A stretch of DNA of 64,000 nucleotides from Pyrocephalus nanus (Eukaryota > Chordata > Aves > Passeriformes > Tyrannidae). Positions 1 to 18,300 of the stretch are shown in pieces. Made by a program: the position numbers and the translations under genes. Each line of letters begins with the position of its first letter. Position 1 is the first letter of the stretch. The DNA lies in the NCBI GenBank assembly GCA_038380795.1, contig CM076268.1:28715501-28779500 (forward strand), in the 5' to 3' direction. Under the pieces are notes generated by a model. That model made no database searches. It had not been told where the DNA came from and saw only the letters and a program-made list of their open reading frames with translations.

Positions 1-2892
1 GGATGATTCTTTTATCATTTGATGTTCCTAGGTTGTCTAACCATGTAATTTTTTTTGCCTATATTTTGAGTAAGTATGTTTGTTTCATTCTACATTTCTT
101 GTGGAGGGTTAAAATATTAAAATTGTGACTCTTTCTCCAAGCTTTTCCTCGCAGTTCTTGCATCAAAAATGCAGTAAATATTGATAAAGATCAGAAGCGT
201 GTCTGGAGTCAGAATTCTCAAAAAAATTACCTTTTTGTCTGAATTTTACATTTGTTTCCACTGTATATCTTTATTGGGTGATTTAGCTTCTGATGTATGG
301 CTAGAACTATGGATTTCTCAGCAACAGGGCTGTTTCAGAAAGAGAAGCTAGGAGGGTTTAAGTTGAAAATCTTTCACAGAGTAGCTGATTTCAAAACTTG
401 AACTCACATAACCCAGTAACTTGAGAATCAAAAAATTCCCACCCAGACTGCCATTCAATACATGTTCCAGAGACCACTGATATTTTTTAAAACACATCCT
501 GCAACTGCTGATTCTGCAAGTAGTTGTTTGCCATAATCAGATTTAAAAGCCCTTTATCTCCTATCACCTGATGGCTGTGCTATAACCTTTGGCTTTAGAC
601 TTCTGGTAGGAGCTCAGTACGTGTTTTCACCGAGAATGAAACTCTAATGGCCTTAACAGCACTACTCATTGTGTGTAACAGTGCTGGAAATTAGTTTCTT
701 AGGCGCTGATCTTGACAGGTCAGCTGTCACAAATTGATAGACATATCTGTAAATACATCAGTCCTATAAACAAAATTGTGTCTGCAAGAAGTGGAGGCTA
801 AAATTGGCACAGTTCTGAACAAGTGAAATGTTCCAAAGCACAAGGATGCACAGAAAAAAATCCCTTCTGGAAATGGTTTTCCTTATGTTCCATTTATGAA
901 TTTTATCTGCATAATTTGCTTTTTAGAGACTGAAAAGTTTGCACCTGTATAGAGAACACTATGGAGTTCTGTTCTGAAGTGACATTTGCTCCTTTTCCTT
1001 GCACTTACCCCTGCTGCATAAAAGAGGAATCTTTGTGTTGCTCCCTTTGAACAAAAGGAATAAGTTTATGGTTTTGCACTGGCATGTCTCTAGTATTTTG
1101 TGGAATTCTTGGAGTTAGTGTAAAATGTGAAACACAGGGTATGCAAGAAGTTTTAAATTTCCCATTTTTTAATAAATATTTATTCAGCACTTATTGATTT
1201 TGCAAGCCATTTTGGCCCAAAGTCTTAATCATATACTTACTGCCTAGGACTACTGAAGAAACAACTGGAAATATTTCAGAGCAAGCATCTAAATTCAAAT
1301 TCAGAAGATACCATGGCTACAGGTCTTTATCTGCCTGTGTTGCTTGCAGACACTTTTATGTGTAGAAGCTCATCTGTCACTCCACACTGTCATCACAGGG
1401 GAGAGTTTTCAAACTGAAATACTTTAGCTTTCAGGTGTGTCATTAGAAAGCTGAGTATTGTTCATTCACTCACCTCCTCCTTCCTCCAGGTCATCTGGAT
1501 AAAAGGAGATGTACTTTAATTCTTTTCTCTCCTATGTCTCTCAACTTTCAAGATTTAATGACTATGGAATAATTTTCAACAGTTTTGATAGTTCCTGAAT
1601 ATTCACTGAATGTCCCATTCTTTTTCTAGTTCCCTGTTTATCAGTTTAGTGCAACAAAACAAAAATAAAACTGTACAGATCACTTCCATCACATTTTATT
1701 TGTTGACTTGATTTGTGAGGCTTTAGGATAAAACTGAAGTCATAGAAATAAATCATGTAAGACATCTAGCCATAGGCATTTTCAGTGAAATAAGTTCTTT
1801 CCAAGAAGATTTTGACTTGTTACGTGAAAATTATCTTCTGGGAGGAGGAATCCATATTTCACAGATCTTGGACTGTGTTTAATTTCTACAGGGCATGCCT
1901 TCAGCTAACAACACTGCTTCCACATACGCCAGCATAGTATTGGTGTTTAAGAGTGGAGCTGAAAAAAAAAGAAGAAACATTTTCTACTCGATACTATTTA
2001 TGACTCTTCTGAACAAAATGACACTGTGGATTTTGTTTGAAGGCAAAAAGAGTGTTTGACTGCTGCTGCTGCTCAAGAGCATATTTAGTTTCAACAATCC
2101 AAAGGTCACTTAAGATTGACTTTTCTACTGAACCTGTTCTACTGAGTTGGACTGCATTTCCCTTCAGAAAATGCAGTAAAATTTATTTTTAAAATCATAT
2201 ATTTAATTTAAAAATAAAATATTTAGATATAATATTCCAGAGAGATATTCTGAAATTATGCATCCAGGTCTATCTGGCAGATGCATGAAGTAGTGGTAGG
2301 TATGAGATACTTGTTTATCAGAGCCTGGGACCTCAGCAGGCTACTACTGTTTTAGAGATGAGTTAAAAGTAAGAACAAGAGAAAATAGGACTTAAGATCT
2401 GAAGAAAGTCTGAGTGAGGAGACAATCTGACACCATAGATCCTATGTCAAGAATTTAGGTGAGCACGCATGTTGTGCAGCAGGTCAGTCTTCGATAAATA
2501 GTGGGGAATTATTTGAAAATAGGCAGGAATCTTAGCAGAAAGGGAAATCTGGGATAGTGAAACCACAGATAATCCTCAGAACTCTCAGGCAATATAAACT
2601 TACTGAAGAGAAGTGTCTTATCAGAGTGATCTAAGGGAAATAATATGACAAATCCCACAGATAACAGAGCAGTTACATTGCAGGCATCGATGAAAATACG
2701 TTCAGGCAAGGTACTTGTTTATGTCTGTCCTCTGAATCTCACTAATTTTGATTCTGCATTTAAAAAAGCCACACATCTCTCAACTTCTCTATATCAGTTC
2801 TGGATTCGGTCAAGCTAGCATTAAATGTTTGTGTAAATGCTGAAAGATTTCTGCTTACCAGGCCTTCAGACTCACTGCATTTTCTGTTCTAG
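1..2892 (+). other. GRID1: GRID1 intron, 3' part (upstream of first visible exon)
   Basis: This stretch is non-coding. Its 3' end is a clear acceptor (pyrimidine-rich TTTCTGTTCTAG, AG at 2891-2892) that leads into a GRID1 exon. I searched it for the preceding GRID1 exon (end of the amino-terminal domain) and found no matching translation on either strand, so that exon lies outside the window. The DNA is AT-rich. It contains a short CTG run near 2060-2073 and an AT-rich patch near 2180-2235. I recognise no interspersed repeat here. Confidence 0.85.
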
Positions 2893-2994
2893 TTGGCAAC
2901 GTGGGACTCTGAGAAAGGACTGAATGGCAGCCTACAGGAGAGACGTCTGGGCAATGACTTACAAGGAGTGACACTCAAAGTGGTGACTGTCTTG
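2893..2994 (+). CDS. GRID1: GRID1 coding exon: linker from amino-terminal domain to S1 lobe (34 codons)
   Basis: The exon translates in phase 0 to 34 residues running from [13 protein letters not shown] to LKVVTVL. This matches the GluD1 stretch just before the conserved EEPFVM motif. It links the extracellular amino-terminal domain, which binds cerebellins, to the ligand-binding domain, and it ends in the first beta strand of S1. An N-glycosylation sequon (NGS) lies at residues 11-13. The acceptor is CTGTTCTAG just before 2893. The donor is TTG followed by GTACGA at 2995, which is imperfect but keeps a G at +5. The next exon continues the known protein order exactly (VVTVL then EEPFVM), which fixes both boundaries. 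The TTG at 2893 is an internal leucine codon, not a start. Gene identity is from recognised protein similarity; the boundaries are read from the sequence. Confidence 0.93.
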
Positions 2995-6729
<3,735 letters not shown>

Positions 6730-7054
6730 AGAGCAGACTTGGCCATCTCAGCCATCACCATAACACCCGAACGAGAGAGCGTTGTGGACTTCAGCAAGCG
6801 CTACATGGACTATTCTGTGGGGATCTTAATCAAAAAACCCGAAGAGAAAATCAACATCTTCTCTCTCTTTGCTCCTTTCGACTTCGCGGTGTGGGCCTGC
6901 ATCGCCGCAGCCATCCCTATAGTCGGCGTCTTGATCTTCGTCCTGAACCGGATCCAGGCAGTCAGGGCACAGAACGCTGCCCAGCCCAGCCCTTCTGTGT
7001 CCTCCACCCTCCACAGTGCCATCTGGGTTGTGTATGGAGCCTTTGTTCAGCAAG
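6730..7054 (+). CDS. GRID1: GRID1 coding exon: end of S1, M1 helix, start of pore loop (108 codons plus 1 base)
   Basis: The translation starts [21 protein letters not shown] and ends [17 protein letters not shown] plus the first base of a Gly codon. Residues 9-16 (ITITPERE) hold the conserved arginine (residue 15) that in ionotropic glutamate receptors contacts the ligand carboxylate. [20 protein letters not shown] and the residues after it (about 48-73) form membrane helix M1. About residues 74-91 are the cytosolic M1-M2 linker, and 92-108 enter the re-entrant pore loop (M2). The acceptor is CTCGCAG and the donor is CAAG followed by GTACTT at 7055, leaving phase 1. The exon is clearly richer in GC and CpG than its introns. 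Extension into the intron meets a stop at about 7111-7113. Confidence 0.98.
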
Positions 7055-8595
<1,541 letters not shown>

Positions 8596-8851
8596 TAAGA
8601 GCCTCTTTTTAACACCAAGCTAGAAACCTGGATTTCACAGGATAGTATTACCCATTTGAGCACTCATTCTTGCAAGAAAGAGATAACTCTCTAATAAAAT
8701 ACTTTTCTTATTTTCAGTGTCTCTTTTTCTCTTCTCTCCCCCTCAGCCCCCAAGCAGTTTTGAGAGGTGCACGGAGCGTACAGTGGCCCTTCAACTCTGT
8801 GTTTTTCCAAAAGTGAGGTCTTCCACGTGCTCCTGGTTGTTTGGTGGCAAT

Positions 8852-8866
8852 TGTGTGTGTGTGTGT
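8852..8866. repeat. (TG)n microsatellite
   Basis: About seven perfect TG units are followed by an imperfect ATGT unit. This is a short dinucleotide repeat with no further context. Confidence 0.85.
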
Positions 8867-11800
8867 ATGTAACTTGGGGGGGTTTCATCAAATTTAAAGG
8901 CTAAATAATTTTTTCATTTCTTTCCTTACAAAAACACTGGCAAAATTCCCAGCTTCACACTGGCCTGGAGTACTGGGAGGGCCATTGGTCTTTACTGAAA
9001 GGGTAAGAGCCTGATGGCTTATGTTTGATCTGATGGCAGTGGAGTGGAGAGGTGGCAGTGCAGCACAGGCTCTTCTTCTAGAAAATTCTGAGGCAAAGAT
9101 TTCTGGTGCTAGAGGGTGCCACAGTTAAGTTGTTGGTCTCCTTTGGGATTGCATTGGGAAGAGTGGGACTGAATATTTGTGCTCGCCTCCTGAAACAGAG
9201 GAGTTGTCAGTGAAGTGAGGCTGGTACTTAAAAAGCTGCTTTTGCTTTCTCTGTGGTATCTGCAGAAAAGGGCATGAATAAGTGCATTTCTCATAAATCT
9301 GAGTTCACCAGTATTTTCAATTTTTAGCTTGTTAATGTGTACTTGCAGATAATGTAACATTTTTATGGATATAGTCTTTTAATAATAATAAAGTCTGCCC
9401 AAAACCATAACAAGCTTTGGTCTTAAATTAATTTTCTGTTAGTTTGGCCAAAATAAGCGGGTCTTAACAGTAATAGAAATAAGTACTCCAAGTAATTTCT
9501 GGAAATAACATGAGAAACTATATAGAATAAAACTTTGTGTGAATAAAATCTGTGTATGAGCCCTGGAAAAAGGTTAAGCTCAATTAATAAATTGCTCTTG
9601 AAAAACAAGACACAAATAACTATCCAGAAAGCTTGAAAAATTATATTCTTAAAAAATTTTGAAAGTTCTATTTCTTTCATTGCAGAAGAGTCTTTCTGTT
9701 TGGGCTAATTAGCACTTCCTAAAACTTAGCAAAGTTCAGAGGAGGACAAAAGTTGGAGTGTAAATGCATGAGGAATCTCCAAAGAAAGACAGAGGTTTAA
9801 GAGAAGAACTATGAATTTTTAGAGGAGGCCTTTGAGGCTGAGCTGTTACAACATTTACAAGGGGTTTTGATTTCCTTTCTTTTTAAAAAGAAAGAATCTT
9901 GAGGAGGAGAGAAGTTCTTTGGGTAAAGGAACTGCTCAGTGTTGTTTCACGAGCACCCAGGCACCTTTCTAGTGTCAGAGAGGGTAGCTGGAGAATGGTA
10001 ATGAAATGCCTTTTCTATATCTAACAGCACCTGCTGCTTTGCAGGTTCCTGTTATCCCCTTGTACAAGGTGAGGATACAGAAGGAAGAAATCACTCTGTT
10101 GTGATTTGAAAACATCAGCAGAGTCATTCAGGTGCCAAAACGTAAATTCCAAAAGTAATTTAAGCTGCCATAAGGCTTCGCTGCCTCTGCTGCAGCTACT
10201 TGGCTATAAGGGCAGAGGTCTACATCAGGAGTTGTCAGCCACAATGTGGATTGTTCATACTGCCTGATATGTCAAAAGTGGTCCTGGGTGCTGAGGCTTA
10301 GGTACCCAAATCATTCCTGAGGTACTCTGAAACGGAACTGTCAGAATACTCTCTGAGTTGATTGCTGGTTGGCATGATTGAGACAGTTAAGAGACTGGTT
10401 TGTCTTGGCTTGCCTGTGGCTATTTTAAAAAGTTTGCATAACGTCCCCAAGGTGCTGCTACTCGAGAGAAAGAGATCTGGACTAACCCCTCTCATTGAAA
10501 ACTGTGATTGCCTTAGGAAAGAGGAAATAGGATAAAGAAGTAGGTCTCTCTTCATCCACTTCAAAGTTATGATGAAGATATTTTCATGTCCCTTCCCTTT
10601 AGGAGAAACATCTTATAAAATGTTTTGTCAGATTTAGAGCATATTATTTTCCTGAGAAAGTAAATTCCCTACCTGAATTCATTGTGTCTCAGCTCCCAGT
10701 ACTAACTGGCTTCAGAATCATATGATGTGGAGTGGCTATTTTTGCCTCTCTCACTCTGCCCTCAGCTTACCCACATTATATCTTTCATGAACCCAGAAAG
10801 GAATACTTATGTGAAATCCATTTTTCCCACCCAAAGAGGCACAATGAATTACAGCTGAAAACTTGCTCACCAGCTGAGAGCTACCAAATCCATCTGTGTA
10901 TACTTCCATTGTTAAGAAAAAACAACCTCCATCCTTTCAGTAAATGTGTGCTGTTATCTCTCCCTCTATAGAGAAGTCCTCTGGTGTTCAGTACTGCTGC
11001 AGCTAAATTGCCAGCAGGAGAGAAATAAGTATTATGGTGCTGCAGTAGCTGCTACATAGTTAAGATTTTCATTACAAGGCTGATTTTCTTCCCAAGCCCT
11101 CTCCAAAATGCTTAATAAAAGTTGTTTCAGCCTCAAATTTGGCATGTGTGGTCTGTGACTAGCGAAATAGAAGTATGTTTGATTGAATGACTAGGTGTCA
11201 ATCAATCCAGTGATCATTGACTTAACAATTTCACTGCAAAAACAAGTGTGCCATAGAAATCATAAATGATATTTATTAGAAGGGGCTTGGTGAGACATTT
11301 GCTGTAGCAAAGTTGAACTGTTGGAAGGCAGCTTTTTAAAATTAGAAGGTCAGATGAAAACCTGCTCATAGGTGAATAATTTTTTGTTTTATATCTATCT
11401 GGTGTAGTTAAGTCTCACAAGAGTATTCCACCCTGCCATGAGTTTTAGAGACTTCCTGTGGTTCACACAAAGGTGAAATACCCAGAGCAGGAGGCATGAC
11501 AGGAAGTAACTTTGATGTGCCACCTTTATTCCCGTTTCCTGAAAGATATTTCCTAAATCCTAAACAGGTTTCCAAGTGCTATGCGGTTCAGGTGCTCAAA
11601 TCCCGTGTAAGAGATGTGCTTATCTTGGAAAGAAAAATATCCTTCTCCTTGCATTTTCCCAAACCCTCAAAGGCTTCATCACACGCATGCTATCGGGAGG
11701 AGGCACTGGCTTTCTGGCCTGCCATGGCAGCACATGCTGCCTTGCTCCTCACGTGCTCTGTGTGCCCATCTCTCATCCTTCTGTGACAGGGTGGTGGGGA

Positions 11801-12221
11801 GGGTGTGAATGTGGAGTTTAAGACCCACATCAAAACCTCTGTCCCTTCAGAAGATCAAGGCTAGCAGGAAACAGTGTGAACCTTCCCTAGCTGTTCTCCA
11901 TTTTTGGTTTCTAGCAGACTGTGCTTCTACTCCCCTTTGCTCTTTTAATGCTGTTTCTCTAATCTCTCTGTCCATATGACCTCCTTCACTTCTCATCTTT
12001 CTGCCTCAGCCTCACAACAAGGGAGCAAAGGCAGTGTCGTGGTTATCTCAGAATTTCTGTGTTTATAGAGATTCACAGGCAAGGCAGGGAAACATCAAAT
12101 AGATTTCCTGGCCACATATGGGCAGAGGAGTGAGATATTACCCAGTTCAATAAAAAACAGGGAAGGCGGTTTGTGTGAATGTGCTGGTGGCAACAGCTTT
12201 GGAGCTCAGGCCAGGAACATG

Positions 12222-12286
12222 TAACTTTGTAAATGGTTAGTTCTCAAACCACTCATGGTCTAACTTTGTAAATGAGTAGTTCTCAA
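12222..12286 (+). repeat. Short tandem duplication, 39-bp period
   Basis: TAACTTTGTAAATGGTTAG followed by TTCTCAA at 12222-12247 recurs at 12261-12286 as TAACTTTGTAAATGAGTAG plus TTCTCAA. The two 26-base copies differ by only a couple of bases, so the duplication is fairly recent or constrained. Confidence 0.85.
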
Positions 12287-12925
12287 TTTTTGTTTTGAAA
12301 TAGAAATCTTCATAATGTTTAGAGCCTGTGCTAATACTTGACAAACTCATTTAAACCCAAATAATTTGCATAATATTCACCTTCAGTACTGGGTCAGTCT
12401 GCTAAGTAAGGCAGAATTATTACATACAAGTTTATTCTTTCTTTTGTGTTAGTACATTTTCAAGCAACTCTTGGGTCTGCTGTCTGACCTTCCATTTGTA
12501 ATTATGAGGTTAATTAGCAGTGACTTACATTCCAGCCTCATTTCTTGCTAACAAGCAGACTACACGCAGTTCAGTAGCTGCACAGATATTCTGAAACTCA
12601 GGTTTTGGAGAGCTTGTTTGACAATATGTTAAGAATCACGCAAGAAAAAATAGGACATTAAAAAGTATTCTATTTGCAAATTCAAAAGAGTTTAAATTGA
12701 AGATTTTATCAAATTGAGCCTTAACATTTGTACATGCTGTGGGTGTTTTGACAGGCATCTTTATATATGCATTCATGGACTGCATACAAATGCTGCTATG
12801 TCTCCTTTTAAGTGTGCAGCTCTTGTTCCATGGTTTGGGATTTCCTTATTTGCATTTTAATCCCCAAATTTCCTGTGTTTTGGTGACAGCTGAAGATTTA
12901 CTGCAGCTTAGTTGGGGTGATAGGC

Positions 12926-13095
12926 TGGCACTTGGAAGACTTGGGTGCAAATTCTTTTTCTACCACATGCTTTGTTTGATCTTGGCAAGCTTAACCTCCT
13001 CTCTTGTCTCGGTTCTCTTTCTGCATAACAGAGTAATAATATTTTCTCATCCTATATGGCATGTTGTCAATTTAGCTGCTTTAAAGATGATGGCC
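12926..13095 (+). repeat. MIR-like (CORE-SINE) element, degenerate
   Basis: The order of blocks matches the internal part of MIR-type SINEs: GACTTGGGTGCAAATTC (family: GACCTGGGTTCAAATCC), CTACCACATGC, TTTGATCTTGGCAAGCTTAA (family: TGTGACCTTGGGCAAGTCACTTAA), CCTCCTCTCTTGTCTCGGTT, then a CTGCATAACAGAGTAATAAT segment resembling CTGTAAAATGGGGATAATAAT. The 5' tRNA-like head with its A and B boxes is not clear, so this is a fragment. It explains a 149-codon open frame across 12739-13188 that would otherwise look notable. Confidence 0.65.
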
Positions 13096-15184
13096 AGAAA
13101 TGATCATATTATAGTAGCACTGCAGGTATCAAAAAATATAGAGTTTCTGGGTTGCATACAAAACAGAAACAATCTCAAAATATTTTAAAAGAAAATGAAG
13201 AAAGTACTTGGAAGATGCCAGTTAGAGGGAAATGAACAAAGGTTTCATCTGCTGTAGTTAAGTGAATTTGATAGGGTTGATAGCAAGAACCTCGCAGGAA
13301 TCCCTCTGTATTTTCAGCGATTTTGTCTTGAAATTCCTATATTTGAAAACAGCCTTTCTGTTGTTCATGTCATACTTGGCTTTTAAAATATTTCATTGGA
13401 TTATCATCTGTTATGTTTAATTTGCACGATGTTTTGTGGTGTCTGTGCAGCACCTCAGGCGCGTTGGCAGGAGGCATGTAGGAAAGAGCATGATAAAAAA
13501 TAATTATTGTTATTATTATTTAAGGCCTGTGAGCAAATGCTTCTATCACTACATAACTAGATTAAGTTCATCCATAAAAGAAAAAGAAAGCTAAAAAAGA
13601 ATGTAAGAAGGATGTAAACAAATGAGCAAAGGCAAAAACTCAAAACTTTTTTTCCTTTCCAGAACATTCCCTGTTTAGAGCACATGGATGAAATTTCCGG
13701 GGAAATGCTCTGCAGCCTGTGCTCAGGGGCAGAGCTTGCCAGCCCTTTGCCTTCGGGCGCTGTTCAGGACAAGGCACTGTGCTGCTGCCAGTGCTAGAAC
13801 CCCCATTGTCTGTCTTTTCATTTCGCTTCTATTGATGGTGTTGCCCAGTGGGTGCTTCTGGGAAAGTCTGGAGCCTTTTAAAAAGCTCTCTGAATGCTGG
13901 CATATGCTGCTCAACCACGGCTTAAAACAGATCCTAATTGCTCCTGTAATTGAACAAGCAGGCAAGCGTCTAAGTGCAAATATTTCCCAAGGACGTTTTT
14001 TTCCCTGAGAAAATTGAGAATGCGCAGCTAAAAATCAAGCTTGCATTCCATCTCTCCAGTTGCCCTTAAGAAAACGTGGCGTATATTGGAGATCAATGGC
14101 AAACCGAGAGATTTGTGGTTCCGTAACTCTCCAACTTGACTTTTACGACACCTATATCATAACATCTCTTCGTTTGTTGGTGTAACTGAGTTCTGTGACA
14201 TAGGTGGGTTGAGGCATTAAAATTCAAATGCATGCACAGTTTAGAGAAGAAAATGATTTGGATATAACATTAGCAAAATCTACCATCTGTGCAGGTAATA
14301 AAATCTTTTTTTTTATTATTTTTTTCTTTTGCTTTGAAAGGATGAAAATCTAGCAAGAGTAACAACCCTCATGACAGCCCATCAAAATGTACAGGGAGTG
14401 GTTAAAATCTGATATTTGATACTAAGTCCCTTCTCAGCTCAGATTGGGTCGCCTTTTGGGTCAGATTGTCTCATATTAACATGGGTTATTCAGTGGCTGC
14501 CCATCGAGTAGCTGGATGCTTTCTGCATACATTACATCACATTGGCCCCTGACTTAAATCTTCTTTGTTGCAGTATGAGGCTTCTTTTTATTACAAGGAG
14601 AGTACCTATGGTTTATTTTGTTGTGTTATATTTTCTGTTTGACTCCTAAGGGATAAACAGTGCAAAATGCAGTAATAGAAGATTTTTACTCAATAGGATA
14701 TTTATACTTCTATTGTTTCTCTCTAAAGAAGCAGATTTAATGTCTTATATGAATTGATAATACAATCTAATATAGCAGGATATTAAAAAAGCAAAATAAT
14801 TATTACTATAGCAAATCAAATAGAAACAGCCTTAAAGCTTCAGACATCTCCTAACTGCTCAATCCATCACTTCTAAAAACCAAAACAGGAGTAAGAAGAA
14901 AAATTTCATGGTGAATTCTGGTTTGGAAATTATTCTGTGTGAAGAAAAACCATTAAAGAGGCGGGCAAGCATGCTCATCTATTTGAATATCACTCCTGCA
15001 AAAGTATTAGGTTTTTTTTTTCACTGTAGCTGGCAGATATTTCCTTGACCTACAATGCAAAATTACTTTACTTCTTTTTCCGTGTAAATATACTATTACA
15101 TGTGTTTGCTTGCTTGCTGTGTTTGCCTACTTGCTATGTTTGCTGTCCTTTTGAACAAATATGGAGTGTCACATGCCCCTATGG

Positions 15185-15201
15185 TATATATATATATATA
15201 T
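15185..15201. repeat. (TA)n microsatellite
   Basis: A perfect alternating TA run of about eight units within intron DNA. Confidence 0.9.
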
Positions 15202-15302
15202 TTGTCGGAAGAGTATATAAAAAACCCCCACTCTCAGAGCCAGGTAGAACCTGAAAATATACAAATATCTTTATGATATTTGCTAGTGAAGCTGTTGTCT
15301 GG

Positions 15303-15326
15303 AAAAAAACAAACAAACAAACAAAA
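15303..15326. repeat. (AAAC)n microsatellite
   Basis: A run of A residues followed by four AAAC units. It is a low-complexity intron sequence. Confidence 0.85.
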
Positions 15327-18300
15327 CTAACCACCTGTAAAATAACTTGTATTTTATATCATTTATCTGTGCTGGTCAGAGTCATTAGTGTGACTTTTTA
15401 TAAAAGTCATGCAGGTTTGTTTGTTACAGGGTAAGATAGTGCATATTACTGCATAGGTTTCCAATTTGTCCAGACTCGGCTCTCTCTGAGGGCATCCCTG
15501 AAGACAATCTGGCAACCCTGAAGCCAGAGCAAGCAGATAAATTGCATTCACAAAACTACCAATAATTAGTAAACACTTAATCATAGTAAGTTCATTCTTC
15601 AAATCGTGAGACGAAGCTGAAAAGTTAGTGTGTTGACTTTTAAGAAGCGAAAGTTGTACCTGTTTTTTTACTTGCTGTCAGCTCAGACAGGACATACATG
15701 GACTTCCAGCTCTGCTAATTTGCAGTATTTTGGGAAATGCTTCCTTTTCTCATGTAAAAAATGTCTTCTCACCTTGCACAGTTCCTCACCAGTGGTTCTG
15801 TCATTCCTGTACCATGATTGTTCAGCATCAGATTTTCTCACCCACCTGACAGCAAAAGTAATTTTCCCACCTTCTGTTCATTACCGTGTATTCAATGTCA
15901 GCAGGCTGACTGTGAGTATAAGGAACAGGCACTGAATTGTTTATTTCTTTAGATTATTTTGGACAGAGGGAGGAGAAGAAAAACAGGGGAAATTTCCAGA
16001 TTGGGCAGAGTAAGAATTCTGGCCCAGCTGTCTTCCCAGAGCCATGGCTGGTAATTAACACTGACCAGTGCTACTGTGCTATGCCCAGCCCTGTGCTCCA
16101 CTTAGATGGACCATCTTTCACATTGAAAGACTTGAATTGATAACCTGCTATAAAAATGAAGTAAAGATCATACCTCCTATAGCCTAAAAGTTTGGTTTTG
16201 TACAAGCAATTCAAAAGCTGATGTCTTGGAAAAACACTCAGTAGGCGTGTGATGGTTCAGAAGTGTTCCTTCAGAGACTAAAGGCTAAACATGCCTGTGC
16301 TGTAGGCTGGGAATGTAAGAGTTTCAGTTTTGGTGAGTTCAGTGCACAGTCACCTGTTTCATGTCACAATAATGAACTTAGCCATAAATTAAAAAAATCA
16401 AACTTTGTATGGGCTAGCTGGGGTACAGGAACGTGTCTGTTGTTCAGCTCTGCTCTGGACACTGGAACTTCACTCAAAGGGTGATGCAAATGGCTTTCTG
16501 CAATGACATTTTAAATCATGCAAGCTAAATTCATTGGTGTTGTGAGGAGGATTTATTTTTTGATTCTCTGTTGGTTTTGGTTTTTTTCCCCTATGCATTT
16601 GTACAATCCTCATGCCTTTATAGTATGAATATATATTTAGTCAAACAGTTGCACTGCTCTTTAAAATCACTCAAGAAAGAGAATGCTTTTGCTTTTCTAT
16701 GTCCTGAAAGAGCTTTTGCTGATAGTATAACAGCTTCTTATAATTTCTTTTAATAGTCCCTCATGTTAAGATAGTTTGCATCTGTGTCTTTGGTATGGTT
16801 TCTTTCAGGAATTACCAGCCCTTCTGTAGCCTTTTATCTCTAAAGCAATGCCCCAAGAGATTCTCTCCTCCAGTTCTTGAAGTTTTTTGAGTCTGGTCTT
16901 TTGAAATGTATTATTTTTAAATTTTTGCTTGGTTTTTTCCCCCTAGGGTTAGTGAGTTCCATCATCTTGCAAACACTTTAAATCTGGTTACTTTTCTCTT
17001 TGACATTTCCATTCAAATGTATCAAATCTAAAATAGTTACTCCCCTTATAACTGTCTTCATGATAGGAGATCATTCATTCTCACACCTTGCACTCTTAAC
17101 ACTTCAGCTGATACATAGGATGGTATTTCATCTGCTGAAATAAAAGTTGTTCCAATACATTCTTAAATGTTTAAAGACCCTCTTGCCATGAGGTGGAAAT
17201 CTGTAAACTTGCCATTTAAAGAAAAGGCTTTAAAAATTGAGTATCTTTATAAGGAGATTTAGAAACTATTCCCATGTATGTAAAAAAACCCCCCAAAAAC
17301 CAAAGCCAATCAAAAAATACCATAAAAACACTTTTAACTGATGTATGTTATGGCTGTTTAGGAGAGAAAGGAGCTGGGTGTTCTTAGTTTCCGTGGGAAC
17401 TAAGATACTACTGTTTATTACCATGAGTGCTTTCCTATTAGTTCCTCATTCTTGTGTTGCAAAAGATTTTCTGAAGTGAAAGAAAACTTTTCTGGAAATA
17501 GTACTGTGTTGCTAAGAGAAGGGTTGCATATGTTCTTTCCTTTTACTGGGCTCATCTGCCTTACTGAGCAATGTTCTTTCTTCTGCACGTGTGCCCCCTT
17601 TATAATATAACACAGGAGTGTTTCCAGGCTCATCTGGAGATGAGGGAGAGAATGGTTTTGCCTTATAAAAGCTATTTTGGTACAGCTGACAAAGTTTGTT
17701 ACATTAAAAGAAATGTAATTACATACACTAAAGTTGTTTGCCTTCCAAGCCATTAAAACGAGCCTAAGAGAATATGCCACTGATGTAATTTAATTGATTT
17801 ATGGGTAGTCATATCTATCTAGAAAAAAATAGAAAACCATCGGTTAAAATGGGGTGGATGCTAACTACTGTGTTTTTCACATGTGGCAATAATGCAATTC
17901 CGAAGCTCATATTTCAAGGTATGTAGTTAGGCTACCCAATAAACTAATAAATGATTTCAGCACTTCTGGTATGAGATTCAGTATTCAGGTGAGATTTATG
18001 TCCAGGATGAGGAGACGGAGAGGCCAAAGGGTAAGGTCTCTTCTTCTGTTTACCGTTCTGTCAGTCAGAATGCAATGGGAAGCACACCAAATACTACGTG
18101 CTTGCAGCGCTCTGAGAAACAAGCAAGTGAGCCTCTAGACCTTAAAATATGCATGCGTGTTGTGTGCACTTTAGACATCAATAATAACTGATGAATGTTA
18201 TATGTACTTTCAGTATTAATGAAGAGCCCTATATTTTGATTTCCCAGGAGTATGCAGCACATGCTCTAGCAATCAAGATGCCTCTTCAGAGCCTTTCCGT

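Noticed and set aside
12739..13188. 149-codon hydrophobic open frame on the plus strand
   Set aside because: It begins at a non-ATG codon and overlaps a MIR-like SINE. The apparent membrane character comes from T-rich sequence.
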